Shown here piece by piece: positions 22,713 to 30,821 of a stretch of DNA of 39,072 nucleotides. The notes below the pieces were generated by a model. The model made no database searches. It had not been told where the DNA came from and was given only the letters and a program-made list of their open reading frames with translations. The stretch's first letter is position 1, and every line of letters begins with the position of its first letter. The position numbers were made by a program, and so were the translations under genes. Source of the stretch: AC-69 sp044869895 (lineage in GTDB: Bacteria > Actinomycetota > UBA4738 > HRBIN12); the NCBI GenBank assembly GCA_044869895.1, contig JBIOXZ010000155.1:1-39072 (forward strand). Reading direction: 5' to 3'.

Positions 22713-22756
22713 CTTCTCCGCGGTCAGCCCGAATCGAAAGCGATCAGGAGGCTCTC

Positions 22757-23527
22757 ATGTCCCCGGCCGAGCTCGATCTCCCCGTCCTGCTGACGCCGGA
22801 ACACATCCGCCGCCGCGAGTTCGTGACCACGCGACGCGGCTACGACCCCGACCAGGTTCGCGACTACCTGGAGCAGCTGGCCACGCAGGTCCAGGACATG
22901 GCGGCGATGGTCCAGGAAGCCCGGCTTGAGGCCGAGTCGGCCCTGCAGGCCCAGGCGTCCTGGGTCGATCCCTACGACAAGTTGGCCCGTCGGGTGAGCG
23001 ACCTGCTTCGCTCGGCCGATCAGGAGTCGGCCCGTATCCGGCGCGAAGCCGGCGAGGAGTCGGATCGGGTCCTGCGCGAAGCGCGCGCCGAGGCCGACCG
23101 GGTGCGGCTCGATGCGCAGACCCGGGCGGAGGAGGCGCGAGCCGAGGCCGAGCAGCACCTTCGAAGAGCCCGGGAGCGAGCCGACCGGACCATTGCCGGC
23201 CTGTCGACACGACGCGACGAGCTCGTCCAGCAGCTGTCGCAGATGCAGGAACGCGTGATCGGCGTGGCCAAGGAGCTCGAGGACACCATCGAACGCCCTG
23301 AGGCAGGCGACGACGTCCGGGAGATCCCGGATGCCGAGCCGGACCAGCCGCCGCCCATCGCCGACACGTGGGCCGGCTGGGCCGAGCCGACGACGAAGGG
23401 GCGTCCTCAGGGCGGCTCGCCTCCGCAGCCGCAGCCCGAAGAGCTCTTCACCTCCTCCGAGACGGTTGACCTCACGTTCCCCGAGATCCCCCCCCTCGAT
23501 CTCGGCTGGGACGACGAGGACGACTGA
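22757..23527 (+). CDS. DivIVA-domain coiled-coil protein
   Basis: The 256-residue cytosolic protein has an N-terminal DivIVA-type membrane-targeting motif (LTPEHIRRREFVTTRRGYDPDQVRDYLEQLATQV) followed by a long Glu/Arg/Ala coiled coil (about 45-185) and a Pro/Asp-rich acidic tail ending DDEDD. DivIVA/Wag31/SepIVA-type proteins organise polar growth or septation in actinobacteria; which role applies here cannot be told. ATG 22757 is chosen for CAGGAGG six bases upstream; a longer frame from 22685 lies in the promoter. The gene has its own promoter and a 9-bp GC-rich hairpin terminator after the stop, so it appears monocistronic. It sits where it separates DUF1385 from prfA. Confidence 0.85.
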   Translation: MSPAELDLPVLLTPEHIRRREFVTTRRGYDPDQVRDYLEQLATQVQDMAAMVQEARLEAESALQAQASWVDPYDKLARRVSDLLRSADQESARIRREAGEESDRVLREARAEADRVRLDAQTRAEEARAEAEQHLRRARERADRTIAGLSTRRDELVQQLSQMQERVIGVAKELEDTIERPEAGDDVREIPDAEPDQPPPIADTWAGWAEPTTKGRPQGGSPPQPQPEELFTSSETVDLTFPEIPPLDLGWDDEDD

Positions 23528-23531
23528 ACGT

Positions 23532-23555
23532 GGGGGCGGGCGCCCGCCCGCCCCC
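23532..23555 (+). terminator. 9-bp GC-rich hairpin after the DivIVA-like gene
   Basis: GGGGGCGGG (23532-23540), loop CGCCCG, CCCGCCCCC (23547-23555), followed by TCCCGTTT. The stem starts four bases after the stop codon. The U-run is weak, as often in high-GC actinobacteria. Confidence 0.6.
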
Positions 23556-23565
23556 TCCCGTTTCG

Positions 23566-23571
23566 GATAAT
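23566..23571 (+). promoter_or_regulatory. -10-like element (GATAAT) of prfA
   Basis: GATAAT ends seven bases before the prfA ATG at 23579 and directly follows the DivIVA-gene terminator. With no Shine-Dalgarno, this points to a leaderless prfA message. Confidence 0.5.
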
Positions 23572-23578
23572 CGAGTCC

Positions 23579-24658
23579 ATGGATCTCGAGGCACGCCTGT
23601 CGGACGTCGAGCGGCGCTACGACCAGCTCTCCGAGGAGATGGCCTCGCCCGACGTGGCCGCAGACCGCGACCGCCTGCGCCGGCTGGGGAAGGACCTCGC
23701 CGAGCTCGGGGAGATCGTCGGACCATACCGTGAGTACAAGGACGCCCGGCGACAGGCTGAAGAGGCCGGGGCCATGGCCGTCTCGGAGCAGGATCCGGAG
23801 ATGGCGGCGTACCTGCGGCAGGAGGCCGAAGCCGCCGAGAGCAAGGCGACGTCCCTTCAGGCTCTGCTGGAACAGCTGCTCGTCCCCAAGGACCCGAATG
23901 ATGAGCGGGACGTGATCGTAGAGATCAGAGCCGGCGCGGGCGGGCAGGAAGCGGCTCTGTGGGCCGGTGAGCTGTTCGAGATGTACCGCCACTTCGCCGA
24001 GCGGCACGGGTGGAGGACCGAGGTCCTGTCGGCCTCGCCCTCGGACCTCGGCGGGTTCAAGGAGGTGGTCCTGGAGGTCAAGGGGAAGGGTGCCTATTCA
24101 CGGCTGAAGCACGAATCCGGCGTGCACCGGGTCCAACGCGTCCCGGTGACCGAGTCGGGTGGCCGGATCCACACCTCCACGGCCACGGTGGCGGTCCTCC
24201 CCGAGGCGGAGGAGGTCGACCTCCAGATCCGGCCCGAAGACCTGAAGATCGACGTGTACCGTTCCTCCGGCCCAGGCGGGCAATCCGTGAACACGACGGA
24301 CTCCGCCGTTCGCATCACCCACCTGCCGACCGGCATCGTCGTCGCCACCCAGGAGGAGCGCTCCCAGCTCCAGAACCGGGAGAAGGCCATGCGGTATCTG
24401 CGGGCCAGGCTCCTCAGCCGTGCCCAGGAGGAGGCCCAGCGGAAGGAGGCCGCGGCACGACGGGCCCAGGTGGGGACGGGGGAACGGGCCGAGAAGATCC
24501 GCACGTACAACTTCCCCGAGAACCGCGTGACCGACCATCGGATCAAGCTCACCGCCCACCGGCTCCACAACGTCCTGGAAGGAGACATCGACGAGTTCGT
24601 CGACGCGCTCCTGACGGCGGAACGAGCGGAACAGCTCGGCGGGGACGGGCGGGGGTGA
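23579..24658 (+). CDS. prfA: Peptide chain release factor 1
   Basis: Class I release factor recognising UAA and UAG and triggering peptide release on the ribosome. The 359-residue length is normal. Visible are the N-terminal helical domain, the PxT codon-recognition tripeptide PVT (189-191) typical of RF1 rather than RF2, and the GGQ catalytic motif in SSGPGGQSVNTTDSAVRITH (233-235), the target of PrmC methylation. The start is ATG 23579 with a GATAAT box seven bases upstream and no ribosome site. prmC follows after four bases, matching the functional pair. Confidence 0.97.
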   Translation: MDLEARLSDVERRYDQLSEEMASPDVAADRDRLRRLGKDLAELGEIVGPYREYKDARRQAEEAGAMAVSEQDPEMAAYLRQEAEAAESKATSLQALLEQLLVPKDPNDERDVIVEIRAGAGGQEAALWAGELFEMYRHFAERHGWRTEVLSASPSDLGGFKEVVLEVKGKGAYSRLKHESGVHRVQRVPVTESGGRIHTSTATVAVLPEAEEVDLQIRPEDLKIDVYRSSGPGGQSVNTTDSAVRITHLPTGIVVATQEERSQLQNREKAMRYLRARLLSRAQEEAQRKEAAARRAQVGTGERAEKIRTYNFPENRVTDHRIKLTAHRLHNVLEGDIDEFVDALLTAERAEQLGGDGRG

Positions 24659-24662
24659 TCCG

Positions 24663-25493
24663 ATGCGACCGTCCGAGGTCCTGACCCGGGCGACGGCCTA
24701 CCTGGAGCGTCATGGCGTGGACGGCGCCCGGGAGTCCGCCGAGGCGCTGATGATGGTGATCCTCTCGACCGACCGGGTCGGTCTGTACGCGCGGACCGAG
24801 GGTCTGTCGATGTTCGAGGCCCGGACGTTCGGCCGGGCACTCTGCCAGCGGTGCGCCGGGACCCCGCTGCAACACCTCACCGGCCTGCAGGCGTTCCGCC
24901 GGATCACGGTGACGGTGCGCCCCGGCGTGTTCATCCCTCGGCCCGAGACGGAGGTGCTCGTCGACGTGGCCCTGGAGTGCCTGGGTGAACGACGGGGGCG
25001 GGTGGTCGTGGACGTGGGAACGGGGACGGGAGCCGTGGCCCTGGCCATCGCTTATGAGGGGCCGGGATCCAGCGTCTTCGCCACGGACCTGTCGCCCGAG
25101 GCCGTCGAGCTCGCGCGGGAGAACGGGGCGCGCCTCGGCCTGAGCATCACGGTGCTCCGGGGGGACCTGCTCGAGCCGCTGCCGATCGAGCTCCGCGGAC
25201 AAGTCGATCTCGTGGTGAGTAATCCCCCGTACGTGACCGCCGTCGAATACGAGGACCTGCCGGCCGAAGTCCGGGCGGATCCTCGCCTCTCGCTCGTCGG
25301 CGGTACCCGTCTCCACGAGCGGCTGGCCGCCGAGGCCATCGGATGGCTGCGCCGGGGCGGGGCGCTGGCCGTCGAGATCGGCGCGGCGCAGGGTACCGAG
25401 GTGGCGAAGGTCATGGAGCGTTCCTACGAGGACGTGCGGATCGTGCCCGACCTGGCCGGCCGCGACAGGATCGTCGTGGGACGACGTCCGTGA
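24663..25493 (+). CDS. prmC: Release-factor glutamine N5-methyltransferase
   Basis: SAM-dependent methylation of the glutamine of the GGQ motif in release factors. The 276 residues show a helical N-terminal domain, IPRPETEVLVD, the SAM loop VVDVGTGTGAVALAIA (117-123) and the glutamine-binding NPPY (187-190 in LVVSNPPYVT). Next to prfA, as in most bacteria. The start is ATG 24663, with GGGGGTGATCC immediately upstream overlapping the prfA end region. Confidence 0.96.
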   Translation: MRPSEVLTRATAYLERHGVDGARESAEALMMVILSTDRVGLYARTEGLSMFEARTFGRALCQRCAGTPLQHLTGLQAFRRITVTVRPGVFIPRPETEVLVDVALECLGERRGRVVVDVGTGTGAVALAIAYEGPGSSVFATDLSPEAVELARENGARLGLSITVLRGDLLEPLPIELRGQVDLVVSNPPYVTAVEYEDLPAEVRADPRLSLVGGTRLHERLAAEAIGWLRRGGALAVEIGAAQGTEVAKVMERSYEDVRIVPDLAGRDRIVVGRRP

Positions 25494-25519
25494 GCGCTGC
25501 CGGCCTTGTGGGATAGCCG

Positions 25520-26116
25520 GTGAGCGACCCCATCGGTGACGCCGCCGCCGCCGCGCTGAACGGGCGGCTCATCGTGGTCCCGACGGACACGGTGTACGGG
25601 ATCGGGACCAGGGCCGACGATCCGGCGGCAACCGGGGCGCTGTTCGACGCCAAAGGCCGCCCCCGTGACCTGGCGATCGCCGTCCTCGTGCCCTCCTCCG
25701 CCGCGGCTCGCGAGCTCGCGGTGTTCGACGATAGGGCCGCCGCGCTCGCCGCGAGGTTCTGGCCCGGACCGTTGACCCTGGTCCTAGCCCGGACCGAGGC
25801 GAGCCATCGATGGGACCTGGGCACCGATGCGCGAACCATCGGACTGCGTGTGCCCCATCACCCGCTCGCGCTCGCCGTGCTGGCGATCACCGGTCCACTC
25901 GCGGTCACGAGCGCCAACCGAAGCGGCGAGGCGACCCCCCGAGAGTGCGACGGCCTCGCGCGCGCCTTTGGAGCCCGCGTGGCCGTGTACCTGTGCCAGG
26001 ACGAGCCGCTCGAGGGGAACCCCTCGACCGTGGTGGACGCGACCGACGTTCGGCTCCGGGTCCTTCGAACCGGGTCGCTCGATGAGGCCGAGCTCCTCGA
26101 GGCGCTGGAGGCCTGA
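25520..26116 (+). CDS. tsaC: L-threonylcarbamoyladenylate synthase (Sua5/YwlC/YrdC family)
   Basis: Makes threonylcarbamoyl-AMP from threonine, bicarbonate and ATP for t6A37 of ANN-decoding tRNAs. The 198 residues contain VVPTDTVYGIGTRADDP, the KGRPRD substrate loop, LTLVLAR, TIGLRVPHHPLA and the SANRSGE motif; no C-terminal Sua5 domain is present, so this is the short form. The GTG 25520 start fits the conserved N-terminus; an upstream GTG runs into TAG. It uses threonine, whose synthesis genes occur earlier in the window. The order prmC-tsaC is the actinobacterial standard. Confidence 0.93.
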   Translation: MSDPIGDAAAAALNGRLIVVPTDTVYGIGTRADDPAATGALFDAKGRPRDLAIAVLVPSSAAARELAVFDDRAAALAARFWPGPLTLVLARTEASHRWDLGTDARTIGLRVPHHPLALAVLAITGPLAVTSANRSGEATPRECDGLARAFGARVAVYLCQDEPLEGNPSTVVDATDVRLRVLRTGSLDEAELLEALEA

Positions 26117-26157
26117 GACGCGTGGCATCGCCCTCCGGGCGGGTCGAGGGCCGATGC

Positions 26158-26163
26158 TAGACT
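26158..26163 (+). promoter_or_regulatory. -10-like element (TAGACT) before the tyrosine phosphatase gene
   Basis: TAGACT is followed after 14 bases by ATG 26178. The hexamer is identical to the ones before tRNA-Arg and the glucosidase gene. There is no clear -35. Confidence 0.38.
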
Positions 26164-26177
26164 CCCGGCTCGATCCC

Positions 26178-26771
26178 ATGGCGCAGGTCCTCCTGGTATG
26201 CACCGGCAACATCTGCCGCTCCCCGATGGCGGAGGCCCTGCTCCGCTCGGCTCTCCAACGCCGCGTCGGTGACGCCGCGCCCGCTGTCGCGTCCTCGGGA
26301 ACGATCGCCCGCGACGGCGCACCCGCGATGCCCGAAGCTGTGGAGGCGGCCGCAGAGCTCGGGGTGGATGTCTCGAGTCACGCGGCCCGCCGTCTCCGCC
26401 CCGAGGACATCCGCGATGCCGACCTGATCGTCGGGATGGCGGCGGAGCATCTCGAGGACGTCCAGGCCCTCGTCCCGGAGGCGGAGTCCAGGACGTTCAC
26501 GTTGAAGGAGCTGGTTCGCCTCCTCGAGGACACTGGCCCGCGGCCGGAGGACACCACGGCTTCCGACAGGGGCCTTGCGGGCGCGGTGAGCGATGCCCAC
26601 CGGCGTCGCACGGGATCACCGGCCATCCCGGACGAGGACGACGTCATGGATCCGCTTGGGCTCTCCCTCCACGGCTACCGGGTCGTGGCCTCCGAGCTGG
26701 AGGACCTGTGCGAACGGCTGGCGGGTGGGCTGTACGGCGGCCGCGCCATCGCCTCGAGGCGGGTGGGCTGA
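26178..26771 (+). CDS. Low-molecular-weight protein-tyrosine (arginine) phosphatase
   Basis: The 197 residues start with the P-loop VLLVCTGNICRSPMAEALLR, that is C(X)5R-S, directly after the initiator, as in Wzb/YwlE/PtpA proteins. The general-acid aspartate is in the late loop DEDDVMDPLGLSLHGY. Usual length is about 150-165; about 30 extra residues lie between the two motifs and at the C-terminus. ATG 26178 is preferred over the in-frame ATG 26154, which would lie over the -10 box. The substrate (phosphotyrosine or phosphoarginine) cannot be fixed. The position between tsaC and rpiB/glyA is the same as in Streptomyces and related genomes. rpiB follows after four bases. Confidence 0.9.
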   Translation: MAQVLLVCTGNICRSPMAEALLRSALQRRVGDAAPAVASSGTIARDGAPAMPEAVEAAAELGVDVSSHAARRLRPEDIRDADLIVGMAAEHLEDVQALVPEAESRTFTLKELVRLLEDTGPRPEDTTASDRGLAGAVSDAHRRRTGSPAIPDEDDVMDPLGLSLHGYRVVASELEDLCERLAGGLYGGRAIASRRVG

Positions 26772-26775
26772 GCCC

Positions 26776-27222
26776 GTGCGGATCGCCATCGGCTCGGACC
26801 ACGCGGGCTTCCCGCTGAAAGAGGAGCTGAAGCAGGTGCTGAAGGAGCTGGGACACGAGGTGACCGATGTCGGGACGGACTCCGAGGAGCCGGTGGACTA
26901 CCCCCTGTTCTGCGCGAAGGTGGCCCGGGCGGTCGCGGAGGGAAGGTCCGAGCGCGGGATCGTGCTCGGGGGTTCGGGGCAGGGAGAGCAGATGACGGCG
27001 AACAAGGTGCCAGGGATCCGGGCGGCGCTGGCCAACGACCTGTACACGGCCCGGCTGTCTCGCCAGCACAACGACGCGAACATCCTGTCGATGGGCGCCC
27101 GGATCGTGGCCCCCACGCTGGCCCGGGAGATCATGGAGCTGTGGCTGACCACTCCGTTCGAGGGGGGACGTCACGTGCGCCGGCTGGAGGAGATCTCGAT
27201 GATCGAGCGAGGCGAGCTGTGA
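26776..27222 (+). CDS. rpiB: Ribose-5-phosphate isomerase B
   Basis: Interconverts ribose 5-phosphate and ribulose 5-phosphate. The 148 residues begin RIAIGSDHAGFPLKEEL and carry the actinobacterial-type catalytic loop GGSGQGEQMTANKVPGIRAAL; in the mycobacterial enzyme the glutamate of GEQ replaces the cysteine used by the E. coli type. DNILS-like NDANILSMGARIV is also present. GTG 26776 is chosen because the family starts MRIAIGSDHAG; longer in-frame sequence belongs to the phosphatase. The stop overlaps the glyA GTG by four bases. With the transaldolase gene this gives two pentose phosphate enzymes in the window. Confidence 0.95.
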   Translation: MRIAIGSDHAGFPLKEELKQVLKELGHEVTDVGTDSEEPVDYPLFCAKVARAVAEGRSERGIVLGGSGQGEQMTANKVPGIRAALANDLYTARLSRQHNDANILSMGARIVAPTLAREIMELWLTTPFEGGRHVRRLEEISMIERGEL

Positions 27223-28490
27223 CCCGCGATGGCTTCGTGGCCGACTGGGAGGCGCTGCGGCGCACGGACCCCGAGGTCGCCGCGGCCATCGCGGACGAGC
27301 TGAACAGGGAACGCACCACGCTCAGGCTGATCGCCTCGGAGAACTACGCGAGCCCGGCCGTGCTCGCTGCGATGGCATCCACGATGAACAACAAGTACGC
27401 GGAGGGATATCCGGGGCGCCGGTACTACGGGGGGTGCGAGTTCGTCGACGTCTCCGAGACGCTGGCCATCGAGCGGACGAAGCAGGTGTTCGGCGCGGAG
27501 CACGCGAACGTCCAACCGCATGCGGGGGCGCAAGCGAATCTGGCCGTGTTCGGCGCGTTCCTCCGTCCGCTGTCCGACGACAAGGTCCTGGCCCTGAAGC
27601 TCTCGCACGGCGGACATCTGACCCACGGGTCGCCCGTGAACGTCTCGGGGATGTGGTTCACCTTCGTTCCCTACGAGGTGGACCCGCGGACCGAGCTCCT
27701 GGACCTCGATCGCGTCAGGGATCTCGCGTTGGAGCATCGGCCGAAGATCATCCTCGCCGGGTTCACCGCGTATCCGCGGGTGATCGACTTCGCCGGGTTC
27801 CGCCGGATCGCCGACGAGGTCGGAGCACTGTTCTGGGTCGACGCGTCGCACTTCATCGGGCTCGTGGCCGGTGGGGCCTACCCCAACCCTGTGCCCCACG
27901 CCGACGTGGTGACGTTCACCACGCACAAGACGCTCCGTGGTCCCCGGGGGGCGATCATCGCGTGCCGCGAGGAGCACGCGAAGGCCATCGACCGGGCCGT
28001 GTTCCCCATGATGCAGGGGGGCCCGCTCGAGAACCTGATCGCCGCGAAGGCGGTGGCCCTTCGGGAGGCCACCACGCCGGAGTTCGCCGAGTACGCGGCG
28101 CGGACCGTGCGCTCGGCCCGAGCCCTAGCCGAGGGCATGGCCGACGAGGGGATCCGGATCGTCTCGGGGGGGACCGATTCCCATCTCGTCCTGGCCGACC
28201 TCCGTCCCCTGTCCATCGGCGGTGCGGACGCGGAAGCCGCGAGCGAGGGCATCGGTATCGCCCTGAACAAGAACGCGATCCCGTTCGATCCGTCGCCCCC
28301 GGCGAAGCCCTCGGGCATCAGGGTCGGAACGCCGGGCCCGGCCACGCTGGGGATGGACGAGCCGGAGATGAAGGAGGTCGCCGGCATCCTCGGCGAGGTA
28401 CTTCGTGGCCCCGACGACGAGCGCGTCCGCTCGGCCTGCCGGGCCCGCGTCAGCGACCTGGTGCAGCGGTTCCCCGCCTACCCGGGTTGA
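27219..28490 (+). CDS. glyA: Serine hydroxymethyltransferase
   Basis: PLP enzyme making glycine and methylene-tetrahydrofolate from serine. The 423 residues contain LIASENYASPAVLAAMAS, NKYAEGYPGRRYYGGCEFVD, NVQPHAGAQANLAVF, the PLP lysine in TFTTHKTLRGPRG and GTPGPATLGM. One variation is visible: the usual VDMAHxAGLVAAG reads VDASHFIGLVAGG; the aspartate and histidine that contact PLP are kept. The GTG 27219 start overlaps the rpiB stop as GTGA; an upstream frame lies in rpiB. A 7-bp GC-rich hairpin follows the stop. Confidence 0.96.
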   Translation: MTRDGFVADWEALRRTDPEVAAAIADELNRERTTLRLIASENYASPAVLAAMASTMNNKYAEGYPGRRYYGGCEFVDVSETLAIERTKQVFGAEHANVQPHAGAQANLAVFGAFLRPLSDDKVLALKLSHGGHLTHGSPVNVSGMWFTFVPYEVDPRTELLDLDRVRDLALEHRPKIILAGFTAYPRVIDFAGFRRIADEVGALFWVDASHFIGLVAGGAYPNPVPHADVVTFTTHKTLRGPRGAIIACREEHAKAIDRAVFPMMQGGPLENLIAAKAVALREATTPEFAEYAARTVRSARALAEGMADEGIRIVSGGTDSHLVLADLRPLSIGGADAEAASEGIGIALNKNAIPFDPSPPAKPSGIRVGTPGPATLGMDEPEMKEVAGILGEVLRGPDDERVRSACRARVSDLVQRFPAYPG

Positions 28491-28502
28491 GGCGGCGATA
28501 GG

Positions 28503-28518
28503 CCCCCGCCCGCGGGGG
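28503..28518 (+). terminator. 7-bp GC-rich hairpin after glyA
   Basis: CCCCCGC, two-base loop CC, GCGGGGG. It lies 12 bases after the glyA stop and touches the wecA -10-like element. It could end the glyA transcript or modulate wecA; no U-run is present. Confidence 0.4.
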
Positions 28519-28524
28519 TACCAT
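28519..28524 (+). promoter_or_regulatory. -10-like element (TACCAT) of wecA
   Basis: TACCAT ends nine bases before the wecA GTG at 28534 and there is no Shine-Dalgarno, suggesting a leaderless transcript. Confidence 0.35.
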
Positions 28525-28533
28525 CACCGCGAC

Positions 28534-29736
28534 GTGGTCCCTTACCTCGTTGTCTTCGCGGCCAGCTTCGTCGCGACGTTCGTGACCACTCCGGCCGTCC
28601 GAAGGCTGTCCCTTCGGCTCGGTTGGATCGATCCCCCGTCCGACCGCAAGGTCCACCCCAAGCCCACCCCGACCGCCGGTGGGATCGCGATCTTCGTCGG
28701 CCTCGCGGTGGGCCTCGCCCTGTCTCGCGTCCTCCCGTTCCTGTCCGGCCTGCACGAGACGACGTCTGATCCCGATGCTGCGATCGTGGCGGGACTGGTG
28801 ATCCTGGGGGTGGGCCTGCTCGACGACACGCGGGGGGTCTCCGTCCTGGGCAAGCTTGCAGGCCAGATCCTTGGGGCGGGCCTGCTGGTGCTGTTCGGCG
28901 TTCAGCTCCTGTATTTCTATTTCCCCGGACAGGGCATCCTCGTGCTGTCGCCCGACCTCGCAGTGCCGCTTACGGTGTTGTGGGTGGTGGCCATGATGAA
29001 CGCGGTGAATCTGATCGACGGGCTCGACGGCCTGGCTGCGGGGATGGTGGCGATCGCCGCGGTCGCGTTCTTCGTCTACATGTACCGGACGGACGGCGGC
29101 GCGGACCCCTCGACCGCCGCATTGATCTCGGCGGTCGTCGGGGGCTCTGCGCTCGGCTTCCTCCCATGGAACTTCCATCCGGCCAAGATCTTCATGGGGG
29201 ACTCGGGGGCGATGCTGCTCGGGCTGATGCTGGGGGTGGCCACCATCTCCGGCGTGGGCCGCAATGCGAATGGGCCCAGCCGAGGGGACCTCGCCGCGCT
29301 GGCAATCCCCATCGCCGTCCCGTTGCTGGTGCTGGCCGTCCCGTTCCTCGACGTGTTGCTCGCGATCATCCGGCGCATGCGGAAGGGGCTCGGCATCACC
29401 CACGCTGACAAACAGCACATCCACCACCGCCTACTCGACATCGGGCATTCCCACCGCGAGGCGGTGCTGCTCATGTACGTCTGGAGTGCGCTCATCTCGA
29501 TATGCGCGCTGGCAGTGGCCTTCATCAACGGACGGTTGGTCGTCGGCGGGATCGTGATCGTGGCCGTCACGGCCGCCGCGGTGTTGCCCAGGTTGATCCG
29601 CGACCGAGCCCCAAGGGGAAGCGACCCCCGACGCCAGCCACGGCGGAACGGGTGGGCGGCACGCAGGGCCAGCCGGCACGCGGCTGCCCGGACGGTCCGG
29701 GGGACCAAGGCCCCCGAGGCCGAACGGCGCGGGTAA
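28534..29736 (+). CDS. wecA: Undecaprenyl-phosphate sugar-1-phosphate transferase (WecA/TagO type)
   Basis: Membrane enzyme of the MraY/WecA family that loads a (N-acetyl)hexosamine 1-phosphate onto undecaprenyl or decaprenyl phosphate, starting cell-wall polysaccharide synthesis. The 400 residues have about eleven helices and the motifs ILGVGLLDDTRG, MNAVNLIDGLDGLAAG, HPAKIFMGDSGAMLLG and the HIHHRLLDIGHSH loop. The C-terminal about 45 residues are strongly basic and rich in Arg/Pro/Ala, probably cytosolic. The GTG 28534 start is set by the first helix (VPYLVVFAASFVATF). The place before the ATP synthase operon is conserved in actinobacteria, but here the agmatinase and polyamine transporter genes lie between. 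Confidence 0.92.
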   Translation: MVPYLVVFAASFVATFVTTPAVRRLSLRLGWIDPPSDRKVHPKPTPTAGGIAIFVGLAVGLALSRVLPFLSGLHETTSDPDAAIVAGLVILGVGLLDDTRGVSVLGKLAGQILGAGLLVLFGVQLLYFYFPGQGILVLSPDLAVPLTVLWVVAMMNAVNLIDGLDGLAAGMVAIAAVAFFVYMYRTDGGADPSTAALISAVVGGSALGFLPWNFHPAKIFMGDSGAMLLGLMLGVATISGVGRNANGPSRGDLAALAIPIAVPLLVLAVPFLDVLLAIIRRMRKGLGITHADKQHIHHRLLDIGHSHREAVLLMYVWSALISICALAVAFINGRLVVGGIVIVAVTAAAVLPRLIRDRAPRGSDPRRQPRRNGWAARRASRHAAARTVRGTKAPEAERRG

Positions 29737-29745
29737 GGGGGGTTC

Positions 29746-30726
29746 GTGACCCGGGTCCACCGGCCGGGGGAACCGCCCTACGGCCGGGGAGGGACGTTCG
29801 CGCAGCTTCCATTGGTCCTGGAGGCCCAGGACCTGCCCGGGGCCGACGTTGCGATCCTGGGAGCCCCGACCGACGAGCTGGTTACGAACCGCCCCGGGGC
29901 AAGGTTGGGGCCCCAGGCCATCAGGAACGCCGACTACCTGTGGGGAAGCTCGCGGCCGAACATGGACGTCGGGGTGGACCCCTTCGAGATCCTGACGGTA
30001 GTGGACGACGGCGACGTCGAGGTCGTCCCGGGGTACCCCGAACTGAGCCATCGGGCCATCCGAGAGTCGGTCGCGGCGATCGTCGGCGCTGGGGTGGTGC
30101 CGATCGTCCTGGGAGGCGATCACTCCATCGCCCATCCCGACGTTGGCCCGGTCGCCGAGCGGTTGCACCCCGAGCCACTGGGGCTCATCCACTTCGACGC
30201 GCATGCCGACGATGCCTACGAGGAGCCCCGGTTGAGCCATGGGACCCCACTGCGCCTGCTCGTCGAAGAGGGTTCGCTCCGCGGCGAGCACGTGGTTCAG
30301 GCCGGGCTCCGAGGGTACTGGCCGCCCCCATCGGATTTCGAATGGGCCCGCTCGGAGGGATTCCGATGGTTCCTGATGGACGACATCCACGCTCGTGGCA
30401 TCGAGCCGATCGTGGACGAGCTCCTGCAGCACCTGGGGGGCCTGCCGCACGTATTCCTCTCTGTGGACATCGACGTCTGCGACCCGGCGTTCGCTCCGGG
30501 GACCGGAACGCCCGAGCCCGGCGGCCTCCATGCCCGCGAGCTCCTCCGGGCCGTGCGACGCATCGCCTCCTCCGTCCCCCTGGCCGGCATCGAGGTGGTC
30601 GAGGTCTCGCCGCCGTTCGACCCCGCCGGGATCACGGCCCTGCTGGCCCATCGGGTCGTGCTGGAGGTCCTGTCCGGGATGGCCCTTCGACGGTCGGGAG
30701 GACCGGTCCGGCCGGAGCGCCCCTAG
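29746..30726 (+). CDS. speB: Agmatinase/arginase-family ureohydrolase
   Basis: Binuclear manganese ureohydrolase, 326 residues. The metal motifs are GGDHSIAHP, HFDAHADDAYE and SVDIDVCDPAFAPGTGTPEPGG. Family members hydrolyse agmatine to putrescine and urea, or guanidino acids, arginine or formiminoglutamate; agmatinase is favoured because a complete polyamine-type ABC transporter follows. The start is GTG 29746, nine bases after wecA, with GTAAGGGGGG just upstream. A 95-base gap with AT-rich -10-like boxes separates it from potA, so it may be read from the wecA promoter while the transporter has its own. Confidence 0.87.
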   Translation: MTRVHRPGEPPYGRGGTFAQLPLVLEAQDLPGADVAILGAPTDELVTNRPGARLGPQAIRNADYLWGSSRPNMDVGVDPFEILTVVDDGDVEVVPGYPELSHRAIRESVAAIVGAGVVPIVLGGDHSIAHPDVGPVAERLHPEPLGLIHFDAHADDAYEEPRLSHGTPLRLLVEEGSLRGEHVVQAGLRGYWPPPSDFEWARSEGFRWFLMDDIHARGIEPIVDELLQHLGGLPHVFLSVDIDVCDPAFAPGTGTPEPGGLHARELLRAVRRIASSVPLAGIEVVEVSPPFDPAGITALLAHRVVLEVLSGMALRRSGGPVRPERP

Positions 30727-30759
30727 GTCGGCCCGGGGCGCGCCGAGTCTGCTTGGAGT

Positions 30760-30787
30760 GATAATGGCGAGCCACCTGGGGCATAAT
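30760..30787 (+). promoter_or_regulatory. Possible promoter region of the pot operon (GATAAT, CATAAT)
   Basis: In the 95-base gap before potA, two -10-like boxes stand out in otherwise GC-rich DNA: GATAAT at 30760-30765 and CATAAT at 30782-30787. The leader after the second contains GGGGAG before ATG 30822. No -35 is at a convincing distance. Confidence 0.4.
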
Positions 30788-30821
30788 CGCAGCCCCGGGG
30801 CGACTGCGAGAGGGGAGCGAG

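Noticed and set aside
22685..22756. Earlier in-frame start for the DivIVA-like protein at 22685
   Set aside because: It overlaps the TTGAAT-16-TAGAGT promoter; ATG 22757 has an AGGAGG at the right distance.
22724..24007. 427-codon minus-strand ORF opposite the DivIVA-like gene and prfA
   Set aside because: It runs through a terminator and a promoter region and has no recognisable domain.
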